64,000 bases of DNA from Bacillota bacterium (lineage in GTDB: Bacteria > Bacillota > Clostridia > Lachnospirales > Lachnospiraceae): assembly GCA_902363515.1 (NCBI GenBank), contig CABJAN010000011.1, positions 67,155-131,154 of the forward strand. The letters run 5' to 3'. The notes beneath the pieces are model-generated. The model saw only the letters and a program-made list of their open reading frames with translations. It had not been told where the DNA came from and did no database searches. Every line of letters starts with the position of its first letter. Positions within the stretch are counted from its first letter, which is position 1. A program made the position numbers and the translations under genes. Shown here one piece after another: positions 36,628-44,550 of this stretch.

Positions 36628-37137
36628 ATGGAAAAAGGAATGAAAAAAAGATGGATTTCTCTGTATGTAGAAAATCAAGTAGGTGTTCTTTCTAAGATAT
36701 CCGGACTCTTCTCTGGAAAATCCTACAATCTGGACAGCCTTACAGTAGGAACTACAGAAGACCCAACGGTCTCTAGAATGACCATAGCCACTGTAAGCGA
36801 TGATGAAACCTTTGAACAGATAAAAAAGCAATTAAACCGTATGGTAGAAGTAATTAAGGTCATTGATTTTACAGATATTTTTGTACGTATGAAGGAAATC
36901 CTTTATGTAAAAGTCATGAACTGCACCTCTGCTGATAAGGTAGAAGTGTTCCAGATTGCAGAAACCTTTAAGGCCAGAGTCATTGACTACGGAAAAGACA
37001 GCCTTCTTCTGGAGTTTGTCCAGACAGCTACGAAAAATGATGCTGTCATCAAATTATTCAAAGACGAATTTAAAACCATAGAAGTGGTTCGTGGTGGAAG
37101 TGTGGGAATTGAATCCATTAGTATGATGGAGAGATAA
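36628..37137 (+). CDS. ilvN: Acetolactate synthase small (regulatory) subunit
   Basis: 169 residues: an N-terminal ACT domain at about 8-80 (WISLYVENQVGVLSKISGLFSGKSYNLDSLTVG) that binds the feedback inhibitor valine, and the C-terminal ALS small-subunit domain. Starts 12 nt after ilvB with AGGAGG upstream. Length fits IlvH/IlvN of Firmicutes. Confidence 0.95.
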   Translation: MEKGMKKRWISLYVENQVGVLSKISGLFSGKSYNLDSLTVGTTEDPTVSRMTIATVSDDETFEQIKKQLNRMVEVIKVIDFTDIFVRMKEILYVKVMNCTSADKVEVFQIAETFKARVIDYGKDSLLLEFVQTATKNDAVIKLFKDEFKTIEVVRGGSVGIESISMMER

Positions 37138-37165
37138 AAATTCTACTGTTACATAAAACATTTAG

Positions 37166-37199
37166 AAAGGGAGCGTTCCTCTGAACTGCTCCCCTTTTC
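37166..37199. terminator. Terminator after ilvN, facing the small-peptide gene
   Basis: Stem AAAGGGAGC / GCTCCCCTTT with one bulge and an inner GTTC / GAAC, followed by TCTTAG on the plus strand. The minus-strand arm precedes a T-poor stretch, so it mainly ends ilvBN. Confidence 0.75.
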
Positions 37200-37340
37200 T
37201 TAGTATCTCCCGTACATTTTTCCATTCCAATTTACATCCATAGATGCAAAAGCTTCACAACCTTTTATCAAAGATTTTAGGATACGTTTTTTGAGTGTTA
37301 CCTGTTTTATATCTTTATTGCTATTTATATTTTTATTCAT
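37200..37340 (-). CDS. Small basic orphan peptide (46 residues)
   Basis: Begins MNKNINSNKDIKQV with AAGGGGAAA 7 nt before the ATG. The frame is open to another ATG at 37388 but that one lacks a ribosome site. The N-terminal half is basic (KKRILKSLIKG); the C-terminal half (CEAFASMDVNWNGKMYGRY) holds one Cys and ends in aromatic residues. That layout resembles leader-plus-core small peptides, but no modification enzyme is adjacent and I recognise no family. It could be a spurious ORF, though its good ribosome site and its position right after a terminator argue for a gene. Confidence 0.5.
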   Translation of the reverse strand: MNKNINSNKDIKQVTLKKRILKSLIKGCEAFASMDVNWNGKMYGRY

Positions 37341-37439
37341 AATAATTTCCCCTTTTCTATGTTTAGGTCTTTTCTTGTTTACACCCATATGTTATCATAA
37401 GTTATTATTTCTCACTAGACAACTTATTGACTGTTTTTA

Positions 37440-37469
37440 TGTCAAAATTGACATTTTATCATGATAAAA
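37440..37469. promoter_or_regulatory. Tandem palindromes upstream of the AraC-type gene
   Basis: TGTCAAAATTGACA (37440-37453) is followed directly by the 16-bp perfect palindrome TTTTATCATGATAAAA (37454-37469), ending next to the AraC-type ribosome site. They look like operator sites; the binding protein is unknown, with autoregulation possible. Confidence 0.5.
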
Positions 37470-37479
37470 GGAGAAATTC

Positions 37480-38343
37480 ATGAAGCAAGCGATTTACCGT
37501 CATCTCTTTGATTTAGAAGGAAAGAATATTGCTGTCAACTTTCGTGATAACAGAGGTTCTTATGTTCCAAGCCACTGGCATCCAGCCATTGAACTGCTGT
37601 ATATTCTCAATGGCTCTGCAGACATTACTATAAACGGAAAAAAGCACACCCTGATTCCAGGCGAATTCATTGTCATTAATTCCAATGACATTCACGAAGC
37701 CCAGTGCGCCCAGGCTTATTTTGAAATCTGTATCCATATATCCAAAGAATTTTTAGAAACTTATATGCCAAACTCTCAAGTTCCCCGTTTGTTATGTAAT
37801 CGGGATTCTTTGACTAAGGAGCAGCTCCCTCATTACCTGGCTCTGTGCCAAAAGTTCAAAGAATTAGTGCCTATTTTTATCCAGCAACCCCTTGCCATGG
37901 ATTTAGCCAGCGAAGCCATTGCCATGAAAATCATGTTTGAACTTTTAAATCACTTTGCAGTGTATCCTTCCACAGAAAAAATTCCCGATACAGCCAAAAA
38001 TCAAAATCGCTTAAAGGAAATCATTGTATACATTGCAGAACACTATGCACAACCAATTTCCCTTGAGGAGATTTCTGCTTACTTTGGCCTGAACCGAGAA
38101 TATTTCTGCCGCTTTTTCAAACAGCAAATGGGAGTAAATTTTTCCAGACATGTAAATCAGGTGCGTCTTGCCCATATTTATCATGATGTTATCAACACTC
38201 AGGATCCTATTATGGAAATCATTGAGCGCCATGGTTTCACCAATTATAAATTATTCCATAAACTCTTTAAGGAATTTTACGGCTGTACTCCAAGAGAACT
38301 GCGACAAGGAGATAAACTCAAATCCGATTTAAAGCCTTTTTAA
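37480..38343 (+). CDS. AraC family transcriptional regulator with cupin sensor
   Basis: 287 residues. The N-terminal cupin domain (about 15-135; HWHPAIELLYILNGSADITINGK) probably binds a sugar or similar ligand. Two C-terminal AraC helix-turn-helix motifs lie at about 180-280 (ISLEEISAYFGLNREYFCRFFKQQMG and PIMEIIERHGFTNYKLFHKLFKEFYGCTPRELR). Its 3' end overlaps the convergent MATE gene by 26 nt. Target genes are not evident. Confidence 0.93.
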   Translation: MKQAIYRHLFDLEGKNIAVNFRDNRGSYVPSHWHPAIELLYILNGSADITINGKKHTLIPGEFIVINSNDIHEAQCAQAYFEICIHISKEFLETYMPNSQVPRLLCNRDSLTKEQLPHYLALCQKFKELVPIFIQQPLAMDLASEAIAMKIMFELLNHFAVYPSTEKIPDTAKNQNRLKEIIVYIAEHYAQPISLEEISAYFGLNREYFCRFFKQQMGVNFSRHVNQVRLAHIYHDVINTQDPIMEIIERHGFTNYKLFHKLFKEFYGCTPRELRQGDKLKSDLKPF

Positions 38344-39676
38344 ACTCCCGTCTGAATAACACGATGGTGAAGCACACAGCCAGAATATCCGCAATGGGTT
38401 CTGCCAGATAGACAGCCATGGTCTGATTGTCCCTTAAAATTGCCGGCACAATATAAATCAGCGGGATCAGCAACACAAACTTACGCATAACAGCCACCAG
38501 AATAGAGGCTTTTGCATTTCCCAGAGACATAAATGTCATCTGACATGCAAGCTGGATACCGAAAATAAACATGGCTGCCAGATAAACCCGAAGAGCAGTA
38601 CCTGTGAACTCCAACAGTACAGTGTCTGAGGTAAACATTCCTGCAAACAGTTTTGGGAACAACATGACAGCTCCCCATAGAACCGCTGCATAAGCCATAC
38701 TTGCTTTTAAAAGCAGGTAAAAGGCTCCCCGCACACGTTCTTTATTTCTGGCTCCATAGTTATAACTGATGATTGGCTGTGCTCCCTGTCCCAGCCCCTG
38801 CAAAGGAAGCATGGCAAACTGCATCACACTGGTAAGAATGGTCATGGCACCCACTGCCACATCCCCTCCATATTTCAGCAAAGAAGAATTAAAACAGATA
38901 GAAATAATACTTTCACTGGACTGCATCACAAAAACGGAAGATCCAAGAGCCAAAGTAGGCAGCACCATAGCTGGTTTTAAATTCACATTCTTCCAGCGGA
39001 TTCTCAATGTTGTCTTTTTTCCAAATAGAAAAGCCAGAACCCAGATACACGATAAAGCCTGGGAAAAAATCGTTGCCAGAGCAGCTCCACGCACTCCCAT
39101 GTGGAAACCAAAGATAAAGATGGGGTCCAGGATAATATTTGCCACTGCTCCGATGAGTACAGAAAGCATTCCTGTTTTTGCAAATCCTTGGGCTGTAATA
39201 AAAGCATTCATGCCCAGTGTAAGCTGAACAAAAATCGTTCCAAGGGAATAAATGTTCATATAACTGGTGCCGTATTCCACTGTATTTTCACTGGCACCAA
39301 AAGCCAGCAGAAAATCTTTGTTCCAGATCAACAGCACAGCTGTTAAAATCACAGAAATTGTTATTTGCATAGCAAAACAAGTTCCCAAAATCTTTTCTGC
39401 TGATTCTTTGTCTCCTCTTCCCATAGAGATAGACGCCCTCGGTGCGCCTCCATTTCCTACCAGTGCGGCAAATGCAGACACGATTAAAATCAGCGGCATA
39501 CAAACTCCAACCCCTGTAAGAGCCAATGCTCCCACCTTGGGAATATGCCCAATGTAAATACGGTCAACAATATTATAGAGCATGTTAATCAATTGTGCTG
39601 CCACCGTTGGAACTGCAAGACGAAGAAGCAATTTGCCAAGTGGTTCTTTTCCCAGAAACTCTCTGTCATTATTCAT
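38318..39676 (-). CDS. MATE family efflux transporter (MarR-linked)
   Basis: 452-residue, 12-helix MATE protein (GKLLLRLAVPTVAAQLINMLYNIVDRIYIGHIP; second half GVRGAALATIFSQALSC). Distinct from the MATE at 18740. Its ATG overlaps the marR-type stop by 4 nt, so it is translationally coupled to, and very likely repressed by, that regulator. The substrate is not readable. Confidence 0.93.
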   Translation of the reverse strand: MNNDREFLGKEPLGKLLLRLAVPTVAAQLINMLYNIVDRIYIGHIPKVGALALTGVGVCMPLILIVSAFAALVGNGGAPRASISMGRGDKESAEKILGTCFAMQITISVILTAVLLIWNKDFLLAFGASENTVEYGTSYMNIYSLGTIFVQLTLGMNAFITAQGFAKTGMLSVLIGAVANIILDPIFIFGFHMGVRGAALATIFSQALSCIWVLAFLFGKKTTLRIRWKNVNLKPAMVLPTLALGSSVFVMQSSESIISICFNSSLLKYGGDVAVGAMTILTSVMQFAMLPLQGLGQGAQPIISYNYGARNKERVRGAFYLLLKASMAYAAVLWGAVMLFPKLFAGMFTSDTVLLEFTGTALRVYLAAMFIFGIQLACQMTFMSLGNAKASILVAVMRKFVLLIPLIYIVPAILRDNQTMAVYLAEPIADILAVCFTIVLFRREFKKALNRI

Positions 39677-40125
39677 TTTAATAGTCCACTCCTTTTCATA
39701 ATCTGTAACGTGTTCTCTGCAATTCTACTGTTCATCTCATGAAACAGGCATACTTCTTCCTCTGTAAACCCTCGAAAAATTTCGCAGCCGAATTCCTTCT
39801 GTTTCTTTTCTACAGCCTGAATAATTGGTTCTGCTGCTGGAAGCAAAGATAAATGTATCTTCCTTCTATCCTCTGCATCTTGTTTTCGGGCAAGAAATGA
39901 CTTCTGTATCAAAGATTCCACAGCCTGAGATACATTTCCTTTAGACAGCATGCGAAGCTCCACAATATCACCTGCAGTATTTTTTCCTGGGTTATTGTAC
40001 AAAAAAACAATAATTGTACCTTCAATTCTGGTAAGCTTGAAAGAATCACAAATCTCTTTTATTAAAGCATCCTGCCCTTTGATAATATACCGGAAACTCA
40101 TCAGCCATTCTGTCGCGTAACTCAT
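39673..40125 (-). CDS. MarR family transcriptional regulator
   Basis: 150 residues. The winged helix-turn-helix lies at about 35-110 (GTIIVFLYNNPGKNTAGDIVELRMLSKGNVSQAVESLIQKSFL), with the acidic wing DAEDRRKIHLSLLP typical of MarR. First gene of a two-gene operon with a MATE pump; the promoter carries an inverted repeat over the -10 box. Confidence 0.94.
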   Translation of the reverse strand: MSYATEWLMSFRYIIKGQDALIKEICDSFKLTRIEGTIIVFLYNNPGKNTAGDIVELRMLSKGNVSQAVESLIQKSFLARKQDAEDRRKIHLSLLPAAEPIIQAVEKKQKEFGCEIFRGFTEEEVCLFHEMNSRIAENTLQIMKRSGLLK

Positions 40126-40160
40126 TCTTACTTTCTTCCCCTTTCCTTAACTTGATTTAT

Positions 40161-40225
40161 ATAATAGTTTTATTCAGAACAGTTTTTTTTAAAAACTATT
40201 ATACTCTCGAAAAAAATTTTGTCAA
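40161..40225 (-). promoter_or_regulatory. Promoter and probable operator of the marR-MATE operon
   Basis: On the minus strand: TTGACA (40220-40225), 16-nt spacer, TATAAT (40198-40203). An inverted repeat ATAATAGTTTT / AAAACTATTAT (40161-40171 and 40192-40202) has one arm over the -10 box and the other about 20 nt downstream, so a MarR dimer pair bound there would block transcription. Confidence 0.75.
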
Positions 40226-40302
40226 GAACTGTAAAAAACATAACTTTAACACACTTCCTGCCCACAAAATCAAGGTTACAGACATAACGAAACGCCGAAA
40301 TC

Positions 40303-41961
40303 TTATCCTTCCAAACGTATTACTTGATCACATTCTTCTAACATTGCCGGTCTGTGAGATATACAAATAATCGTTTTTGTTTTCAATTTTTGAAGATTTT
40401 TTAAAACCTGTTTTTCGGTTCTCTCGTCTAAGGCTGAGGTGCATTCATCCAACAACAAAACAGGAGCATCACTCAGTATTGCCCTGGCAATGGCAAGCCT
40501 CTGAATCTGACCTTCTGAAAGACCACCTCCACGTTCTTTTAAAACTGTCTTTAATCCATGGGGGAGCTCATCTATTAATTCTTTGAGACATGCTGTCTCT
40601 GCTGCCTGCATAATATCTTTTTCTGTTACATTTTTTCCCGCAAAGGCAATATTTTCTTCTACCGTACCGGAAAATATCATGTTTCCTTGTGGAACATATG
40701 CAAATAATTTTCTAGTTCCTGCGTTAATAGGCAACTTCCCATCTTTCATTTGAAAATATATCTTTCCTTCTTCACACTGTATCAAACTCAGCAACAATTT
40801 CATCATGGTACTTTTTCCTTTTCCGGATGTTCCCACAATTGCTGTCATAGAACTTTTCAAAATACGCACAGAAAAATCACATAGTACAGGTTCTTTTTCA
40901 TAAGTAAACCAGACATGTTCCAAAACAATTTCTTCCATCTGCTCATAAAATTTTCTTACATCTACTATGGACTGTTTTTCTTCCTCATCCTCCAGATTTT
41001 CCAATTCCATCAAACGGCGGGCAGAACTAAGCATACTATAATACTGAGGAATCAGCCCGGAAACATTCATAAACGGTGTCCGCATCTGATTAATAATCTG
41101 TAAAAATGCAGCAAGAGAACCAAATGTCATAGTGCCTGCCGCAATATGGAAAGCTCCCCATGCTAATGCTCCGTAATAACCTGCTGTAAATGCCACATAG
41201 GCTCCGGTATTTGCCATATTGCTAACTGTATTTCTCTTTACTCTTGCAGAATAATAATCTTGTTGATAATTCTTTAATTTTTCTTGTATCAGATTTTCAT
41301 TAGAAAAAGATTTAATTACCACTATATTCTCAATACACTCTTGTATAAACGAGCGTACTTTTCCACTTTTTTCCTGTACATCTTTGTGCATATACTGAAA
41401 TTTTCTGCTATAAAGACGTCCAAAACAGCAGACCACAATCCCAATACCAAGAATCAGAAGTGCAAAAAAAGAATCAATCCATAGTAACACTGCCATACCA
41501 AAAATCAGTCTTGTTACAATAGACACTACCTGCGGAATAATCCCTGTAATTCCAGCTACTACCACATCCACATCGCTGGTAAATCGGTTTATTAATTCCC
41601 CGGAATGATACTGCCATACCTCCTGATATTTCTTGTGAAACAGTGCATGAAAAATCGTTTCTTTCATATCCATATCCAGTTTTCCTGATATAGATATACG
41701 TATATAACTGCCCAAGATATTTAAAATCCCTAACAAAACAACTACACTGGTAAGAAGGATACAATAAAAAAGCAACTGATTTTTCCCACTTCCTGTAACC
41801 TCATCCAAAATGCGACTGGATATGAGTGCAAGAGCAATAAAACTCACTACCATACCTGCACTTGTCAATGAAAGAAGAATCAATCTTCCCAAATATTTGC
41901 ATATATATTTACAAACCCATGCTAAAGGTTCCTTTTTATTTTCTTCACGATTCTTGCACAT
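40303..41961 (-). CDS. Exporter-type ABC transporter, fused permease and ATPase
   Basis: 552 residues from the chosen start: a six-helix ABC_membrane domain (about 20-310) and a nucleotide-binding domain with Walker A GTSGKGKST, signature LSEGQIQR, Walker B VLLLDECTSALD and the switch His in CISHRP. There is no N-terminal C39 peptidase, so leader removal must come from elsewhere, such as the S26-type protein upstream. Last gene of the PqqD-kinase-peptidase operon; likely exporter of its peptide. The reading frame is open to 42039; ATG at 41961 has GGGTG nearby and ATG at 41973 is an alternative. It overlaps the peptidase gene. Confidence 0.9.
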   Translation of the reverse strand: MCKNREENKKEPLAWVCKYICKYLGRLILLSLTSAGMVVSFIALALISSRILDEVTGSGKNQLLFYCILLTSVVVLLGILNILGSYIRISISGKLDMDMKETIFHALFHKKYQEVWQYHSGELINRFTSDVDVVVAGITGIIPQVVSIVTRLIFGMAVLLWIDSFFALLILGIGIVVCCFGRLYSRKFQYMHKDVQEKSGKVRSFIQECIENIVVIKSFSNENLIQEKLKNYQQDYYSARVKRNTVSNMANTGAYVAFTAGYYGALAWGAFHIAAGTMTFGSLAAFLQIINQMRTPFMNVSGLIPQYYSMLSSARRLMELENLEDEEEKQSIVDVRKFYEQMEEIVLEHVWFTYEKEPVLCDFSVRILKSSMTAIVGTSGKGKSTMMKLLLSLIQCEEGKIYFQMKDGKLPINAGTRKLFAYVPQGNMIFSGTVEENIAFAGKNVTEKDIMQAAETACLKELIDELPHGLKTVLKERGGGLSEGQIQRLAIARAILSDAPVLLLDECTSALDERTEKQVLKNLQKLKTKTIICISHRPAMLEECDQVIRLEG

Positions 41962-42356
41962 TGTATCACCCATTTCCGTAAAAATAAAGAACTGCACCAC
42001 ACCCTTACATAGAATCTGTACCATTTGCTTTCCATACAATCAATATACTTATCTCCTCGATAGAAGCCAGTCAAAACACCAAGAATCTGTTCCCGTTTAA
42101 TGCCATGCTCTTTCTGGTATTGGGAATCTCCACACAAAATATATTCCTTTTGCCTCACTTCCAATACGCGATGCAGAACATAAGCACCGTTTTTTCTCCG
42201 AAATAATATAACCTCCAATGGAAAAATTTCATCTGGTTTTTCTAAAATCAAAACATCCTTTTGCGGCCGTATACAAGGAAGCATACTGTTTCCTTCTGCT
42301 GTTGTCACAATTCTTCCTTTTGTTCTTAATATATCTTCTATTTTATTTTTTTCCAT
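41922..42356 (-). CDS. S26/S24-type serine peptidase (signal-peptidase-like, Ser/His dyad)
   Basis: 144 residues. Box B is GNSMLPCI with the nucleophile Ser24. Where bacterial signal peptidases have Lys, this protein has VLHRVLEV (His62), the Ser/His form of SipW and ER signal peptidases, followed by the box E-like CGDSQ (Asp77). No clear N-terminal membrane anchor, unlike true signal peptidases, so cleavage inside the cell is plausible. It overlaps the kinase gene (stop at 42343) and the ABC gene. In this operon it is the best candidate for removing the precursor leader; that is inference. Confidence 0.85.
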   Translation of the reverse strand: MEKNKIEDILRTKGRIVTTAEGNSMLPCIRPQKDVLILEKPDEIFPLEVILFRRKNGAYVLHRVLEVRQKEYILCGDSQYQKEHGIKREQILGVLTGFYRGDKYIDCMESKWYRFYVRVWCSSLFLRKWVIQCARIVKKIKRNL

Positions 42357-43059
42357 TCTTTCCAACCATCGCCTCATAAGCTATCTTTGCTGCTTCTGAA
42401 GAAATATTACATTTCATTCTGTAAACAGGAATTTCACATAGCAGTTGATTCATTAATTTTAAAAGCTGTTCCGTCAAATCCATTCTTTGGGGAATCAATG
42501 TTTGCTGCATCAGAAAGGAAATAGCCTCTTTTGGCAGTAATTTCTGAATTTCATTTTTTTCTCCTCGTTCTAAAATACAAATTCCCTGGAGCTTTACTTT
42601 CCTGTTTAACTGTTCGTCTGTCTTACCGCTAAAAGGTGTTCCATAGGCATACCAGCCATCTTCTCTTCTCCGAAGTGCAGGTTTATCATCATTAATGATT
42701 TCTGCCTTTTCTTCTCCAAAAAATTTCTTCCACTGTTTTGTATGGGTAGACTTTCCTGTTCCACTTGGGGCAGAAAATAAATAACATTTTTCTTCCATAG
42801 CAACTGCAGAGGCATGAAGCATCATACCCTCATGAAGCAATAATTTTGTATAAAACTCCATGCCTGCATAAATATACTCGCACTCGCCCAATGTCAGATG
42901 GGGCTGTTGCTGCTGTTTTAAGTGACAAACATCCTCTGTTAGAGTCAGAGAAATGTCCCTTTCTGCCTCTTCACTCCAAACATATCCCTTCATTTTATTT
43001 CTCAGATATGCATAAATTGGATGATATTCTGTCATACATTCTGCGATTTTATATAACAT
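42343..43059 (-). CDS. HPr kinase-like P-loop kinase of a peptide-modification locus
   Basis: 238 residues. The P-loop is SAPSGTGKSTHTKQW (about 95-109). The HprK-like acidic motif is IINDDKPAL, and YGTPFSGKT follows, a pattern I associate with the HprK-related kinases of lasso and other RiPP loci. The N-terminal 85 residues are a variable domain. HprK relatives in some lasso clusters phosphorylate the precursor Ser; the neighbouring peptide contains Ser24 and Ser37 as possible targets. It lies between pqqD-like and peptidase genes, 3 nt after the former. Confidence 0.85.
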   Translation of the reverse strand: MLYKIAECMTEYHPIYAYLRNKMKGYVWSEEAERDISLTLTEDVCHLKQQQQPHLTLGECEYIYAGMEFYTKLLLHEGMMLHASAVAMEEKCYLFSAPSGTGKSTHTKQWKKFFGEEKAEIINDDKPALRRREDGWYAYGTPFSGKTDEQLNRKVKLQGICILERGEKNEIQKLLPKEAISFLMQQTLIPQRMDLTEQLLKLMNQLLCEIPVYRMKCNISSEAAKIAYEAMVGKNGKK

Positions 43060-43062
43060 TCT

Positions 43063-43350
43063 TTACTCCTCAAAGCTCTCTTCCACGAACCCTTTTTGTT
43101 TTAATTGGGCTACAAAATTCTTCACATCACGTTCTGCTTTTTCTTTTTCCACCTCATATTGTGCTGCCAATGATTCTGTCATCTGTTCTATCGTTGTTTC
43201 TTCTGAACATAATTTCCACAAAAAAGCTCCTATCGGATTTAGTTGAATCATTCCACGAAAAATTTCTCTTCCTTCATCCACCGGAACTACCACATTCTCT
43301 CCTGCTATTTGTCGAAGCAAAAATCCATCCTTTAATTTAATTTTACCCAT
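43063..43350 (-). CDS. PqqD-like RiPP recognition element protein
   Basis: 95 residues. An N-terminal beta region (LKDGFLLRQIAGENVVVPV) is followed by the helical PqqD core (IQLNPIGAFLWKLCSEETTIEQMTESLAAQYEV and KNFVAQLKQKGFVEE). PqqD-type proteins bind the leader of a ribosomal peptide and present it to modifying enzymes. Its presence next to a 41-residue leader-like ORF is the main reason to call this operon RiPP-like. Confidence 0.9.
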   Translation of the reverse strand: MGKIKLKDGFLLRQIAGENVVVPVDEGREIFRGMIQLNPIGAFLWKLCSEETTIEQMTESLAAQYEVEKEKAERDVKNFVAQLKQKGFVEESFEE

Positions 43351-43368
43351 AGCATGCCTCCTTGTATT

Positions 43369-44334
43369 TTATTCATATGTATCATAAATTGCTTTTCTCT
43401 TTTCTTCATTTTCTTGTTCGTAGGTTTGATATTCTTCTTTTGCCTTCTTCTTTTCTTCTTCAACCTCTGAAAGATAGTCTATATACTCCTGTATACTCCC
43501 TACCTTTAAGTCTCCTTCTCTATAAGCTTCTTGAATCAAATCTAATATCTTCGTAAATTCTTCTATCTGTTCTTCCTGTGAAATCTCCATCTGATTCTTC
43601 TCACCAAAATCAGATAATACCATTGGAACCTTCTGCACTTTTGCCTGTTCCAAAAACAGTTTTATTTTCTCATATCCATTTCTAAGAGAAATATTCTGAC
43701 ATTCTTTCAACTCACCGTATTCCTGATTCACACTGTAATTGAGTCTGTTTTCATTTTGTGCAAACATAACAGCTACTGAATATGAATACTTCTCCATCAG
43801 AGGGTAAAGCATCTGCTTTCCATAAGAAGCATCACCTCCATTAAAGAAAAATCCTTGTGGTGCATGTCCCACATAGGTTTTACATTTTTCTGACATTTTT
43901 TGGAAATCTTCTATAAACTGTTCTCTCTGTTCTTTTTCTTTTCCGATTTCTCCTCCAAGAGCAATATCCCACCCTGAGTTTGTCCATTCTTCTATTTCTT
44001 CTTTGGAAATATGTCCATTATTTTTTACTACAAGTGTTCCATAAAAACATCTTTTATCCAATTCTGGTTTTATATATTCCATAAGCTGTTGATTTTCTTC
44101 TGAAAAAGCCAGAATCACAAACGCTTTTGGTTTTATATTCTGCCATTCATTTCTTTTTTGAGAAAGCTGGTCTCTGATTTCTCTGATATCTTTATCCTTC
44201 TGTTCATACTTTTTTTGCAATACCAACAATTCTTTCTGATCTTTGCAGTCACTCAAATATCCAGCAAGCAACAAAGAAAAACATGATAATATCAAAATAA
44301 AAAGCAGAACATATTTCCCTATATTTCTCTTCAT
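43369..44334 (-). CDS. Membrane-anchored protein with coiled coils and a possible NodB-like domain
   Basis: 321 residues. One N-terminal membrane helix (8-27), a coiled coil at about 32-65, a globular part at about 68-285 and a second charged coiled coil to the end. The globular part has the strand order of a polysaccharide-deacetylase (NodB) fold: AFVILAFSEEN, then SGWDIALGGEIG, then VGHAPQGFFFNGGDASYGKQ. The usual catalytic TFDDG and HxxxH motifs are missing, so if it is a NodB relative it is probably not a metal-dependent deacetylase. First gene after the precursor-terminator; outer-face partner for the exporter or protease is conceivable. Confidence 0.6.
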   Translation of the reverse strand: MKRNIGKYVLLFILILSCFSLLLAGYLSDCKDQKELLVLQKKYEQKDKDIREIRDQLSQKRNEWQNIKPKAFVILAFSEENQQLMEYIKPELDKRCFYGTLVVKNNGHISKEEIEEWTNSGWDIALGGEIGKEKEQREQFIEDFQKMSEKCKTYVGHAPQGFFFNGGDASYGKQMLYPLMEKYSYSVAVMFAQNENRLNYSVNQEYGELKECQNISLRNGYEKIKLFLEQAKVQKVPMVLSDFGEKNQMEISQEEQIEEFTKILDLIQEAYREGDLKVGSIQEYIDYLSEVEEEKKKAKEEYQTYEQENEEKRKAIYDTYE

Positions 44335-44344
44335 ATTCCTCCTA

Positions 44345-44400
44345 AGTAAAAAAGGCAGCTGGTAAATACTGGCAATATGCCATATGTACCAGTTGCCTTT
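44345..44400 (-). terminator. Leaky terminator between precursor peptide and downstream enzymes
   Basis: 14-bp stem AAAGGCAACTGGTA / TACCAGCTGCCTTT (one mismatch) with a 22-nt loop, then TTT on the minus strand giving six T in a row. It lies 25 nt after the precursor stop and 11 nt before the next start. Partial termination here would give more precursor than enzyme message, the usual RiPP arrangement. Confidence 0.8.
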
Positions 44401-44424
44401 ATTGTTTTTGCCTGTTATTTGAGA

Positions 44425-44550
44425 TTATTCTCCCCAACCAGAATTCCCAACATCAAAATTGTTGTCTCCCCCATTATTACTCATGGTAATCACTTCTTCG
44501 CTGTCAAATTCTATTATCTCTATGGTTGGTGTCTCATATGGTTCTCTCAT
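44425..44550 (-). CDS. Candidate RiPP precursor peptide (41 residues)
   Basis: Leader-like N-terminus MREPYETPTIEIIEF followed by an acidic stretch ending EEVITMS, then a Gly/Asn-rich core-like C-terminus NNGGDNNFDVGNSGWGE. The pattern of Tyr-x-x-Pro, a hydrophobic IEIIEF stretch and an acidic EEVIT block ending in Ser recurs, as I remember, in short Clostridia ORFs near PqqD genes. The ATG overlaps the stop of the giant protease gene (ATGA), and GAGGAG lies 8 nt upstream. No Cys, so no lanthionine or thioether; candidate sites are Ser, Asp/Glu, Asn, Trp. Confidence 0.75.
   Translation of the reverse strand: MREPYETPTIEIIEFDSEEVITMSNNGGDNNFDVGNSGWGE

Noticed and set aside
40303..43350. Lasso peptide cluster (PqqD, HprK-like kinase and ABC are shared features)
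   Set aside because: No Asn-synthetase-like cyclase (B/C protein) or transglutaminase-like leader peptidase is present, and the peptide has no lasso-type core start.
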